Source: Pseudomonadales bacterium (GTDB taxonomy: Bacteria; Pseudomonadota; Gammaproteobacteria; Pseudomonadales; Pseudohongiellaceae). Taken from it: 44,132 nucleotides of DNA. The notes beneath the pieces are model-generated. The model saw only the letters and a list, made by a program, of their open reading frames with translations, was not told the DNA's origin and did not search any database. The DNA lies in contig JAJEGU010000063.1 in NCBI GenBank assembly GCA_022819645.1, positions 1 to 44,132 on the forward strand, in the 5' to 3' direction. Shown here in pieces: positions 25,220 through 33,374 of this stretch (positions are counted from its first letter, which is position 1; each line of letters begins with the position of its first letter). Position numbers and translations under genes: made by a program.

Positions 25220-25927
25220 ATGAGCAAATCATCCAAATCGCCGCCACCCGCAAAGCCGTCAGCCGGATTGCGGTCGCCAAAAAATCCGCCCGCGAAAACC
25301 CGGTCCTCCGAGTCACCGCGCCGGGCAACCTATCAGGATGTGCTGGATGCGCCGGAGCATGTGGTCGCCGAAATCGTCGATGGCGTGCTTTACACCCATC
25401 CGCGGCCGGCGCCCTTGCACGCTTACGCCTATTCGAAGCTGGGCGCCAAACTGGAGAACCTCTGCGGCCGCGGCGGTGGCAACGGCGGCGCCGGGGGTTG
25501 GTTGATACTCGACGAACCCGAGTTGCATCTGAAAGAAGACATCCTCGTGCCCGATATTGCCGGCTGGCGGCTGGAGCGCATGCCGGGGCCGCCAACCACC
25601 GCATATTTCACCGTCGCGCCCGATTGGGTTTGCGAATTCCTTTCACCGTCGACCCGCGCCCTCGACCAAAGCCGGAAACGCGATATATACGCCCGCGAAG
25701 GCATCGCTCATCTTTGGTTTGTCGACCCGGACGAGCGCAGCATAGAAGTCTTCGAACTGCGCGACGGCCACTGGATCTTGCTCGAAACCGCCACCGGCGC
25801 CACCGAAGTGGCGCTACCGCCCTTCGCCGAGGCGCCGTTCAACCTGGGCGACCTGTGGTGGTCCCCATCCCCGCCGAAATTTCCCATCGAAGGCAGCATC
25901 CAGGAAAGCCCCGCCGCCATTGGCTGA
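25220..25927 (+). CDS. Uma2-family (DUF820) PD-(D/E)XK-fold protein
   Basis: A 235-aa Uma2-type putative endonuclease. After a basic, proline-rich tail (1-35), the family blocks appear: 'ATYQDVLDAPEHVVAEIVDG', 'ILVPDIAGWRLERM', 'PDWVCEFLSPSTRALDQSRK' and 'GIAHLWFVDPDERSIEVFEL'. The PD, E and K residues of the nuclease core are present. Uma2 proteins are common in cyanobacteria and patchy elsewhere; their role is unsettled. The ATG chosen gives the family start; its ribosome site is weak. It converges on the PIN toxin gene. Confidence 0.82.
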   Translation: MSKSSKSPPPAKPSAGLRSPKNPPAKTRSSESPRRATYQDVLDAPEHVVAEIVDGVLYTHPRPAPLHAYAYSKLGAKLENLCGRGGGNGGAGGWLILDEPELHLKEDILVPDIAGWRLERMPGPPTTAYFTVAPDWVCEFLSPSTRALDQSRKRDIYAREGIAHLWFVDPDERSIEVFELRDGHWILLETATGATEVALPPFAEAPFNLGDLWWSPSPPKFPIEGSIQESPAAIG

Positions 25928-25957
25928 AGCGGATTTGCGGCGGCACGGCCAGACTGT

Positions 25958-26383
25958 TTAACCCCGAAATGGATTGACGATCGTTAACTGCTCAATCCTT
26001 TGTCCATCTTGCAGATCTTCGCTATACAAGTTCTTGCAGCCGGCTTCCAGCGCCGCAGCGATGATCAAGGAATCGTAGAAACTGTACAGATAGCGGGACT
26101 GAATGCGCAGGCCCCTTTCGTAGAGCCGGGCTGCCGGGACGATGCGAAGGAGCGGTAACAGCGTCTTGTCGAGCAATCGTTCCGTGTCTTCCGGGGTGAA
26201 ATTCAGCTTTTGCGTCGCGACGTTCAGCGTTTCCTGAATGACCTGCTGACTGATGCAGCAACTGCGCTCACGCAATCCCGATTGAACCAGTTTCTCTGCC
26301 CGCCGGGATTTCTTCGAGTTGCTGCCGTCGAGCAGATAGATGATGACATTGGTATCCAGCAAGCTTAGCTTATCGACGCTCAT
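25958..26383 (-). CDS. PIN-domain toxin
   Basis: A 141-aa PIN ribonuclease. Acidic ligands are D10 (LLDTNVIIYLLDG), E51 (QQVIQETLNV), D104 (SFYDSLIIAAA) and D123 (SEDLQDGQ). It overlaps the preceding antitoxin by 14 bases, so it is translated with it. PIN toxins cleave RNA; the target is unknown. All key residues are kept. It belongs to a different PIN subgroup from the toxin at 3617. Confidence 0.9.
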   Translation of the reverse strand: MSVDKLSLLDTNVIIYLLDGSNSKKSRRAEKLVQSGLRERSCCISQQVIQETLNVATQKLNFTPEDTERLLDKTLLPLLRIVPAARLYERGLRIQSRYLYSFYDSLIIAAALEAGCKNLYSEDLQDGQRIEQLTIVNPFRG

Positions 26384-26597
26384 TCATCTCTTCCCTGGAA
26401 AACTTGCGGCCATCCGTTGAATACTTGCCGCGCAACTCTCTGACGGTCGACATGGCGTCTTCTACTTGCCGCCGGCGCTGCACGTAGTCTTCGAGCCACT
26501 CGCGGAATCTGGCATTGAGCGTCGTATGTTCACTCGCGGCCCGCTTGCGCGCCTCCTCTATCAGATGCTTATCGGCGCTCAAGGTGATGTTTTTCAT
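26370..26597 (-). CDS. Ribbon-helix-helix-like antitoxin
   Basis: A 75-aa antitoxin partner of the PIN toxin. Its N-terminus 'MKNITLSADKHLIEEARKRA' is a short strand and two helices, as in RHH/CopG repressors. The rest is the charged tail that would bind the toxin (RREVEDAM-like, KFSREEMNERR). The ATG at 26597 is chosen because the 21-bp operator and promoter lie just upstream; 11 extra codons are open but would be translated from within the operator. Confidence 0.85.
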   Translation of the reverse strand: MKNITLSADKHLIEEARKRAASEHTTLNARFREWLEDYVQRRRQVEDAMSTVRELRGKYSTDGRKFSREEMNERR

Positions 26598-26608
26598 GAC
26601 ACTGCCCC

Positions 26609-26637
26609 TGTACACGAATTTCGTGTACACGATTATA
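26609..26637 (-). promoter_or_regulatory. Promoter and operator of the PIN toxin-antitoxin pair
   Basis: A perfect -10, TATAAT, reads on the minus strand at 26637-26632. Immediately downstream is a perfect palindrome (26609-26629) with arms TGTACACGAA and TTCGTGTACA around one T. The palindrome covers the expected transcription start, the classic layout for antitoxin autorepression. The -35 is poor. Confidence 0.75.
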
Positions 26638-26692
26638 GTGCAGAATCATTTGCCGCGCATCATAGCGATACGAGAATTCCAGGCATTTACCT

Positions 26693-27415
26693 TCACTGCA
26701 CGAAAAGCTGCACTTCTCTCATCAATTCGTCTTCGAAGGGTTCGTAAAAGCCTTCGAGTCGTGCGGCGCCCACCGCGTCGCGATAACGGACGAGCGATAT
26801 GCCGAGCGCGGCGGCGGAGACTACGATTTGGTCTCGCAGATCGTCGATGCGGTCGCTCATCGAGGCGATGTCGTCTCGCTTGGCCGCCGCTTCCTCGTCG
26901 GTAAGTTCATCTTCGGCGAGCGATCTTTCCTCCGCGGTTCTGCGGGTGCGAAGGTCATCGAGTTCTGCTCTCTGATTGCGAATGGAATCTGCGCTCAGCC
27001 GCAGATTGGAAAGTGAATTGTAGACGTCTCGCCCCAACTGGAATCCCTGCTGGAAGTCAGCCGCAAGCCCGGAAGGGCAATCGGCTTCGACACGAGCGCC
27101 TTCCCGGCCTTCGCGATAACCGTTGTCCCGGGTGCAATACAGCATCAGGCCGCTCTCACGGCCGGCGATATAAGCCTGAACATCCGGCACGACGCCATAG
27201 TCCGCGCAGTCGCGCCGATAATCGTCAAGCACATCAAGCCCCCTCCCCTGCTGGCCGTCGATTTCGCCAACAACGGTCCAGTTGGCATTCAGGCATTCTT
27301 CTTCCGACATCGAAGCGCAGCCGTGCAGCAAGACCGCAACCAGCAACCACAGCACCGACTTCCTGGCGAAATCGATACGTGAAGCCCGGCCACCAAATGT
27401 TGCATACTTGCGCAT
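26693..27415 (-). CDS. DUF2799-family lipoprotein
   Basis: A 240-aa predicted lipoprotein. After a basic N-terminus and the hydrophobic run 'SVLWLLVAVLLHGC', the Cys is the lipid site. The DUF2799 signature follows: 'SEEECLNANWTVVGEIDGQQG', 'YGVVPDVQAYIAGRESGL' and 'YCTRDNGYREGREG'. From about residue 145 a charged coiled coil extends ('RAELDDLRTRRTAEERSL'). The function is unknown. The start could also be 10 codons earlier (MNIQQ, 27445). It is divergent from the tannase-family gene with only a short gap, so the promoters overlap. Confidence 0.8.
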   Translation of the reverse strand: MRKYATFGGRASRIDFARKSVLWLLVAVLLHGCASMSEEECLNANWTVVGEIDGQQGRGLDVLDDYRRDCADYGVVPDVQAYIAGRESGLMLYCTRDNGYREGREGARVEADCPSGLAADFQQGFQLGRDVYNSLSNLRLSADSIRNQRAELDDLRTRRTAEERSLAEDELTDEEAAAKRDDIASMSDRIDDLRDQIVVSAAALGISLVRYRDAVGAARLEGFYEPFEDELMREVQLFVQ

Positions 27416-27458
27416 GCAAGCCGTCACCGACTGTTGAATATTCATAAGTTGAGCCCCA

Positions 27459-29027
27459 ATGAAACCGCCGCGAATCTTTCTTGCCCTGTTTTTATTGTCG
27501 GCCAGTCCCCTCTTGCTGGCCGCGAGCGAAGCCGATTGCCGGCGTTTGCTCAATGCTAACCTGCCCGATACCAGCTTAACCAGCGCTGAAATCCAGGCCG
27601 CGAACAGCTTTGCGCCGCCGGGAGCGGACAGCGCCATGCAGCATCCGGCTTTCTGCCGCGTGGCGGGGGTTACCGAGCCAGCCGTCCGGTTCGAAGTCTG
27701 GCTGCCGATGGCTGACTGGAACGGCAAATACCAGGGGGTCGGCAACGGCGGCATGGCGGGCACGATCAGCTATGCCGCGATGGCCGGCGCCTTGCGCCGC
27801 GGCTATGCGACCGCGAGCACCGACACCGGACATGAGGCCGGGCCGATTCCCTTCGATGCGTCCTGGGCATCCGGCCGGCCCGACCTGATTGCCGATTTCG
27901 GCCATCGCTCATTGCATCTCACCACCCGCAACGGCAAGGCGCTCACCGAAGCCTTCTATACCGAACCGCCGGCCTACTCCTATTACGTCGGCTGCTCCAA
28001 GGGCGGCCAGCAGGGATTGATGGAAGCGCAACGCTATCCCGACGATTTCGATGGCCTGATCGCGGGCAATCCGGCGAACGACTGGACGCGGTTCTACGCC
28101 GGCGCCCACTTGTGGTATTCGCAGGCCATGCTGGCCGACGAGGAAGCCTGGATTCCGCCGAGCAAATTGCCCGCTTTCGGCGCAGCGGTGAACCGGCATT
28201 GCGATGCGCGGGACGGCATTGAAGACGACATTCTCATGAATCCCCTGGCCTGCGATTTCGAGCCGCGGCAACTGCTATGCCCGGCCGGCGTGGACAACGA
28301 TTCCTGTCTTACTCCCAAGCAGGTCGGCGCGGTGGAGAAAATCTGGTCCGGCGTGCGCGATTCTTCGGGCGAACTCGTCTACCCGGGCCTGGTGCCCGGC
28401 GGCGAAGCGGCGCCCGGCGGCTGGGAGACCTGGGTGACCGGCTCCGCGCCGTTCCGCTCCCTGCACTGGCTTGGCGGCGAAGGATTTTTCCGCTGGTTCG
28501 TGTTCGACGATCCGGACTGGGACTTCACCAGCTTCGATTACGACGCCGACTTGCAATACGCGCTGGAAAAAGTCGGCGGCGACGTGGATTCCGACGACCC
28601 CGACCTGCGCCCGCTGCGCGACAACGACGCGAAGCTCATCGTCTACCACGGCTGGAGCGACCCGGACATCTCGCCGGTGGCCAGCCTGAACTACTACGAT
28701 AGCGTGGTTGATGTGATCGCTGCCGACATGCCCGGCGCTGGCCGCGAGGCTGCACTCGAATCCACGAGGGATTTCTTCCGTCTGTTCATGGTCCCCGGCA
28801 TGGCTCATTGCCGCGGCGGACCCGGCCCCGACCGGTTCGACGCGCTCGGCGCACTCGAAAATTGGGTGGAACGGGGCATCGCGCCGGAAAGCATCGTCGC
28901 GAGCAAGATCGAAGACGGCGAAGTGGTGCGTTCGCGCCCACTTTGTCCGCATCCCGAGGTCGCTGTCTACGACGGCAGCGGCAGCACCGACGAGGCCGCG
29001 AATTTCTCCTGCCGCGTACCGGATTGA
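27459..29027 (+). CDS. Tannase / feruloyl esterase family protein
   Basis: A 522-aa secreted alpha/beta-hydrolase with a signal peptide (FLALFLLSASPLLLAAS). The nucleophile motif is GCSKGGQQG, the acid region 'LIVYHGWSDPDISP' and the catalytic His 'VPGMAHCRGGPG'. Paired cysteines flank the active site as in tannases. The family hydrolyses ester bonds of gallate or hydroxycinnamate and related aromatic esters; some members act on terephthalate monoesters. The substrate is not predictable here. The carboxyltransferase gene starts 5 bases after its stop. Confidence 0.9.
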   Translation: MKPPRIFLALFLLSASPLLLAASEADCRRLLNANLPDTSLTSAEIQAANSFAPPGADSAMQHPAFCRVAGVTEPAVRFEVWLPMADWNGKYQGVGNGGMAGTISYAAMAGALRRGYATASTDTGHEAGPIPFDASWASGRPDLIADFGHRSLHLTTRNGKALTEAFYTEPPAYSYYVGCSKGGQQGLMEAQRYPDDFDGLIAGNPANDWTRFYAGAHLWYSQAMLADEEAWIPPSKLPAFGAAVNRHCDARDGIEDDILMNPLACDFEPRQLLCPAGVDNDSCLTPKQVGAVEKIWSGVRDSSGELVYPGLVPGGEAAPGGWETWVTGSAPFRSLHWLGGEGFFRWFVFDDPDWDFTSFDYDADLQYALEKVGGDVDSDDPDLRPLRDNDAKLIVYHGWSDPDISPVASLNYYDSVVDVIAADMPGAGREAALESTRDFFRLFMVPGMAHCRGGPGPDRFDALGALENWVERGIAPESIVASKIEDGEVVRSRPLCPHPEVAVYDGSGSTDEAANFSCRVPD

Positions 29028-29032
29028 CGGCA

Positions 29033-30592
29033 ATGTCCTGGCAAAAGGAAATTGACGAACTGCGCAAGCGGGAAGCCATCGCCAGGGAGATGGGTGGCGC
29101 CGAGCGCGTCAAGCGCCAGCACGACAATAATCGCCTGACCGTGCGCGAACGCATCGACGGGCTGGTGGACGACGGCAGTTTTCACGAGATCGGCGCCATC
29201 GCCGGCCGCGCGGAGTACGACGATGCGGGCGAACGCACCTCCTTCGTGCCGACCAATTTCGTGCTCGGCACGGCGGACATCGATGGCCGGCGTGTTGTCG
29301 TAGGCGGCGACGACTTCACCGTGCGCGGCGGCGCGGCCGACGCCAAGGTCGGCGACAAGTCCGGTTACGGCGAGAAATACGCACTTGAAATGCGCCTGCC
29401 GCTGATTCGCCTGATCGACGGCAGCGGTGGCGGCGGCAGCGTGAAAACGCTGGAAATGGTCGGTCATTCCTATATTCCGGCGCTGCACGGATTCGAGACG
29501 ACGATGGAACTGATGGGCCATGTGCCGGTGGTTTGCGCCTGCATGGGCTCGGTCGCCGGTCTCGGCGCGGTGCGCGCGACGATTTCCCATTTCTCGCTGA
29601 TGGTGAAGGACAGCAGCCAGTTGTTCGTGGCCGGCCCGCCGGTGGTCGAACGCGGTTTCGGCAAGCCCGTGGGCAAGAACGAACTTGGCGGTTCCGGGAT
29701 TCACGCCCATGGCAGCGGGGCCGTGGACAACGAAGTCGAAACCGAACACGAAGCATTCGAACTCATCGCGCGATTTCTTTCCTACATGCCGCAGAACGTC
29801 TGGGAAACGCCGCCGCGCGGCGCGACGGACGATCCGGCGGACCGTCGCGAGGAATCGCTGATCGGCGTCATTCCGCGGGACCGGCGCGAGATGTACGCGG
29901 TGCACGACGTCATCGAAGCCATCGTCGACCGGGGCTCCTGGTTCGAAATCAGTCCGGGATACGGCCGCGCGCTGGCGGTGGGACTCGCACGAATGCATGG
30001 CCGGCCCGTTGGCGTCATGGCCAACGATTGCCGGCATCACGGCGGTGCGGTCGATGCTGACGCTTCGGAAAAGATGATGCGCTTCATCGATCTTTGCGAC
30101 ACCTTTCATCTGCCGGTAATCAATCTGGTCGACAATCCGGGATTTCTGATCGGCGTCGAAGCCGAACGCGCGGGGACGGTGCGGCTCGGCAGCCGCGCGT
30201 TGCTGGCGATGTATCAGTCAACGGTGCCTTGGGTTTCGGTGATTATCCGCCGCTGTTACGGGGTGGCCGGGGCGGGTCACGGCAAGTCGGGCGGACTCAA
30301 TCTGCGTTACGCCTGGCCTTCGGCGGACTGGGGTTCGCTGCCGATCGAAGGCGGGGTGCAGGCTGCTTACAAGCGCGATATCGAATCGGCGCCGGATCCG
30401 GAGGCGCGGCGGCGCGAACTCGAAGACATGATGGAAGTCTATCGCTCGCCGCTGCGCACGGCGGAAGCGTTCGGCATCGAGGAAATCATCGATCCGCGGG
30501 ATACGCGGCCGCTGCTGTGCGACTGGATCGAACTGGCATACAAGATTACCGCGACCCAGACCGGCCCCAAAAAGCGCACGATCCGGAATTGA
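29033..30592 (+). CDS. Acyl-CoA carboxylase carboxyltransferase (beta) subunit
   Basis: A 519-aa carboxyltransferase of the propionyl/methylcrotonyl-CoA carboxylase beta family. The N-terminal half has 'GGDDFTVRGGAADAKVGDK' and the oxyanion loop 'LIDGSGGGGSVKTLE'; the C-terminal half has 'VINLVDNPGFLIGVEAERAG' and 'YGVAGAGHGKSGGLNLRYAW'. It needs a biotin carboxylase/BCCP partner, and none is adjacent. It probably forms one transcript with the esterase gene. The ATG is 5 bases past that gene's stop; the frame is open further upstream only as an overlap. The acyl-CoA substrate is unknown. Confidence 0.9.
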   Translation: MSWQKEIDELRKREAIAREMGGAERVKRQHDNNRLTVRERIDGLVDDGSFHEIGAIAGRAEYDDAGERTSFVPTNFVLGTADIDGRRVVVGGDDFTVRGGAADAKVGDKSGYGEKYALEMRLPLIRLIDGSGGGGSVKTLEMVGHSYIPALHGFETTMELMGHVPVVCACMGSVAGLGAVRATISHFSLMVKDSSQLFVAGPPVVERGFGKPVGKNELGGSGIHAHGSGAVDNEVETEHEAFELIARFLSYMPQNVWETPPRGATDDPADRREESLIGVIPRDRREMYAVHDVIEAIVDRGSWFEISPGYGRALAVGLARMHGRPVGVMANDCRHHGGAVDADASEKMMRFIDLCDTFHLPVINLVDNPGFLIGVEAERAGTVRLGSRALLAMYQSTVPWVSVIIRRCYGVAGAGHGKSGGLNLRYAWPSADWGSLPIEGGVQAAYKRDIESAPDPEARRRELEDMMEVYRSPLRTAEAFGIEEIIDPRDTRPLLCDWIELAYKITATQTGPKKRTIRN

Positions 30593-30615
30593 CGGGAAGA
30601 AGAATGAACCGGGCG

Positions 30616-30822
30616 TCAGGCGATGGCCGTTGCCAGCGAAGGGTTGAAGCTGGCGGACTGGCGGTATTCCCGGAGCACGCTGCGGGCGTGATTGCCGCAC
30701 TTGCCGCAGTCGAGGCCAAGGCCAAGTTGCCGCCGCACGTCGGACAGGCTTGCGTCGCCGCTCTCGCGGCATACATCGCGAATCTGTTCTTCGGTAATCT
30801 GGCGACAAATACAGACGTACAT
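30616..30822 (-). CDS. bfd: Bacterioferritin-associated ferredoxin
   Basis: A 68-aa BFD-type [2Fe-2S] protein. The four ligands are C4 and C6 (YVCICRQIT) and C39 and C42 (GLDCGKCG). Bfd releases iron from bacterioferritin under iron starvation. The ATG before YVCIC gives the family length. It is divergent from feoAB, with a Fur-type box in the shared region and a 27-bp palindromic repeat just upstream of its start. Confidence 0.93.
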   Translation of the reverse strand: MYVCICRQITEEQIRDVCRESGDASLSDVRRQLGLGLDCGKCGNHARSVLREYRQSASFNPSLATAIA

Positions 30823-30838
30823 GATCTCTCTCCGGCAA

Positions 30839-30865
30839 CCAGGAGCCTGCGCCACAGGTTCCTGG
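30839..30865. repeat. Intergenic palindromic repeat, copy 3
   Basis: A 27-bp imperfect palindrome, in inverted orientation relative to copy 2. It lies 17 bases upstream of the bfd ATG, inside the likely 5' leader of that mRNA. Confidence 0.7.
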
Positions 30866-30880
30866 AGGCCATTGGAATAC

Positions 30881-30921
30881 AAATGAGAATGATTGTCAAC
30901 AATATTCGCATGTGATACTTT
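30881..30921 (+). promoter_or_regulatory. Fur-type box and divergent bfd/feo promoters
   Basis: AAATGAGAATGATTGTCAA (30881-30899) is a good Fur-box match. On the plus strand TTGTCA (30893-30898) with TACTTT 17 bp on, or the TGTGATACT extended -10, can serve feoAB. On the minus strand TTGACA (30899-30894) can serve bfd. Fur-Fe bound here would block both. Confidence 0.65.
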
Positions 30922-30947
30922 GCGTCCGTTAACCAGGACAAGAGCCG

Positions 30948-31184
30948 GTGAGCCAATCTCTCTTATCTACCGCCCGGCGCGGCGACCGTTGCGTCGTGCT
31001 GCACATCCATCCGGAGCCGCCCGAGTTGCGCAGCCGGCTCTATGCCCTGGGCGTCATTCCCGGTTCGGAGCTGGAAATCCTGCGCCAGGCGCCTCTCGGC
31101 GACCCGGTGCAGGTTCGAGTGGGCGGCAGCTATATCAGCATCCGCAAGTCGGAAGCCGAAGTCATCACGGTCAATATCCGGTAA
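30948..31184 (+). CDS. feoA: Ferrous iron transport protein A
   Basis: A 78-aa FeoA, a small SH3-like cytosolic protein that supports FeoB-mediated Fe2+ uptake. Motifs: 'LRSRLYALGVIPGSELEIL', 'APLGDPVQVRVGGSYISIRKSEA' and the terminal VITV. The GTG start has AGGA about 10 bases upstream. It is followed 21 bases later by feoB, under the Fur-type box. Confidence 0.95.
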   Translation: MSQSLLSTARRGDRCVVLHIHPEPPELRSRLYALGVIPGSELEILRQAPLGDPVQVRVGGSYISIRKSEAEVITVNIR

Positions 31185-31205
31185 TTTCCCGAGGTTAGTC
31201 GCGCC

Positions 31206-33374
31206 ATGCACAAGATCGCCCTGATCGGCAATCCCAATTGCGGCAAGACCACGCTGTTCAACGTACTCACCGGCGCAAGGCAGAAAGTCGGCAACTGGCC
31301 CGGCGTCACCGTGGAAAAGAAATTCGGCTATTTCGAAGTGGGCGATGAAGCGACCGGGCCCTTCGAACTCGTCGACCTGCCCGGAGTGTACTCACTCGAC
31401 CAGGACTATCAGGGCATCGACGAAAAGATCGCCCGGGAATTCCTTGACAGCGGCGAAAGCGACCTGCTCATCAATGTGATCGACGGTACCACCCTGGAAC
31501 GCGGCCTCGTGCTGACCCAGCAACTGCTGGAACGCGACATTCCGGTAATCGTCGCAGTCAACATGATCGATGTCGCCGCCCAAGAAGGCATCGAGATCGA
31601 TGTCGAGGCGCTCGCCGCACGCATGGGGCTGCCCGCGGTGGCCATGATCGCTTCCCGGGGCGAAGGCGTCGACGCCCTGCGGCGGGAAGTCGGCAAGGCG
31701 GCTCGCTCGCTCGGCGAACCCGGTGAAACCCGGACGGAGCCACCCCCGCCGGCAAGGGATACCGGCGACGAAGATCACACCCTGCAGCGCTACCACCGAT
31801 CCCGGGAAATGGTGGACGGCGTGGTGCGGGTCACGCCCGGGCGGCACAGCGCCTCGGAGCGGATCGACGCCATCGTTCTCAACCGCTGGCTCGGCATACC
31901 CATTTTCCTGCTGATGATCTACCTGATGTTCACGATTGCGGTGAATGTCGGCGCGGTGTTCATCGATTTTTTCGACATTCTGTTCAATGCCCTGCTGGTG
32001 GATGGCATGGCCTGGCTGCTGCGGCAGATTGCGGCGCCGGAGGTGGTGATTACCCTGCTCGCCAATGGCGTGGGCGGCGGCATCACGCTGGTGGCGACCT
32101 TCATTCCTGTCATCGCCTTCCTCTATCTTTGCCTGTCTGCGCTGGAGGACTCGGGCTACATGTCCCGGGCCGCCTTCGTCATCGACCGGCTGATGAGCGG
32201 AATCGGCCTGCCGGGCAACGCCTTCGTGCCCCTGATCGTGGGTTTCGGTTGCAATGTGCCCGCGGTAATGGCGACCCGGGCCATGCACCGCGACAGCGAC
32301 CGGCTGATGACCATCGCCATGGCGCCCTTCATGAGCTGCGGCGCGCGGCTCACGGTCTATGCCCTGTTCGCCGCGGCATTTTTCCAAAGCAATGGGCAGA
32401 ACATCGTTTTCGGCCTGTATCTGCTGGGCATCGCGCTGGCGGTTTTCACCGGCTGGATTTTCCGCCGCCAGTTGTTTTCCGGCGAAATCACGCCTTCCTT
32501 CGAGGAAATGCCGGCCTACCATGTGCCGGTCCCGCGCAATATCCTGTTGACCACCTGGTTTCGCCTGCGCAGCTTCATCTTTCGCGCCGGCAAGGTAATC
32601 GTCGGCGTGGTGGTGGCATTGAGTTTCCTCAATTCGATCGGTTCCGATTTCAGCTTTGGCAATGAGGATTCGGAAAGCTCCATGCTCAGCGTGGTCGGCC
32701 GCGGCATTACGCCGGCCTTCGCGCCCATGGGGCTGGAAGAGAACAACTGGCCCGCCACCGTGGGCCTGTTCACCGGCATGTTCGCCAAGGAAGCGATCGT
32801 GGGCACCCTGGATGCGCTGTACAGCGGCGACGACGCCGGTAACCCGGAAGGCGAAACGCCGGACCTGATTGCCGCCGCGGGAGAGGCTTTCGCCACGGTG
32901 GGCGCAGAACTTGCAGCCCTCGGCGGCGCCCTGACCGACCCCCTCGGCGTGTCCATCGGCGATGTGAGCGACACTGCCGCCGTGGCCGCGGAACAGGAAG
33001 TCTCCACCCGCACCCTGACCAATATGGCGACCCTGTTCAGCGGCCCGTTCGCCGCATTCTGCTATCTCGTGTTCGTCCTGCTCTACGCCCCCTGCGTGGC
33101 GGTGCTTGGCGCCGTGAACAAGGAAGCCGGGCTGCCCTGGACCCTGCTGGTGTTCGGCTGGAGCACCGGGCTGGCGTATATCGCCGCCACGGTAACGTAT
33201 CAGCTGGGCACGTTTGCCCGGCACCCGCTTTCCTCGACCGCATGGATTGCCGGCCTGCTCGCCCTGCTGGCGCTGTTCATTCTCAATCTGCCCCGGCTTT
33301 CCGCTAGAATGACGCCCCAGGGCGCCAGCGTGAAAGTCGGAAACATCATTGCGCGATCAGGCAGAGCGAACTGA
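31206..33374 (+). CDS. feoB: Ferrous iron transporter B (GTPase permease)
   Basis: A 722-aa inner-membrane Fe2+ transporter. The N-terminal G domain has G1 GNPNCGKTT (8-16), the switch I segment 'VGNWPGVTVEKK', G3 DLPGVYSL and G4 NMID. The Gate motifs 'GFGCNVPAVMATRAM' and the later 'MFAKEAIVGTLDALY' follow in the membrane half. The loop between residues 490 and 610 contains an acidic stretch. The next gene overlaps its 3' end by 26 bases. It is complete. Confidence 0.97.
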   Translation: MHKIALIGNPNCGKTTLFNVLTGARQKVGNWPGVTVEKKFGYFEVGDEATGPFELVDLPGVYSLDQDYQGIDEKIAREFLDSGESDLLINVIDGTTLERGLVLTQQLLERDIPVIVAVNMIDVAAQEGIEIDVEALAARMGLPAVAMIASRGEGVDALRREVGKAARSLGEPGETRTEPPPPARDTGDEDHTLQRYHRSREMVDGVVRVTPGRHSASERIDAIVLNRWLGIPIFLLMIYLMFTIAVNVGAVFIDFFDILFNALLVDGMAWLLRQIAAPEVVITLLANGVGGGITLVATFIPVIAFLYLCLSALEDSGYMSRAAFVIDRLMSGIGLPGNAFVPLIVGFGCNVPAVMATRAMHRDSDRLMTIAMAPFMSCGARLTVYALFAAAFFQSNGQNIVFGLYLLGIALAVFTGWIFRRQLFSGEITPSFEEMPAYHVPVPRNILLTTWFRLRSFIFRAGKVIVGVVVALSFLNSIGSDFSFGNEDSESSMLSVVGRGITPAFAPMGLEENNWPATVGLFTGMFAKEAIVGTLDALYSGDDAGNPEGETPDLIAAAGEAFATVGAELAALGGALTDPLGVSIGDVSDTAAVAAEQEVSTRTLTNMATLFSGPFAAFCYLVFVLLYAPCVAVLGAVNKEAGLPWTLLVFGWSTGLAYIAATVTYQLGTFARHPLSSTAWIAGLLALLALFILNLPRLSARMTPQGASVKVGNIIARSGRAN

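Noticed and set aside
28808..29032. Extended start for the carboxyltransferase
   Set aside because: The extra residues are arginine-rich noise overlapping the esterase's conserved C-terminus.
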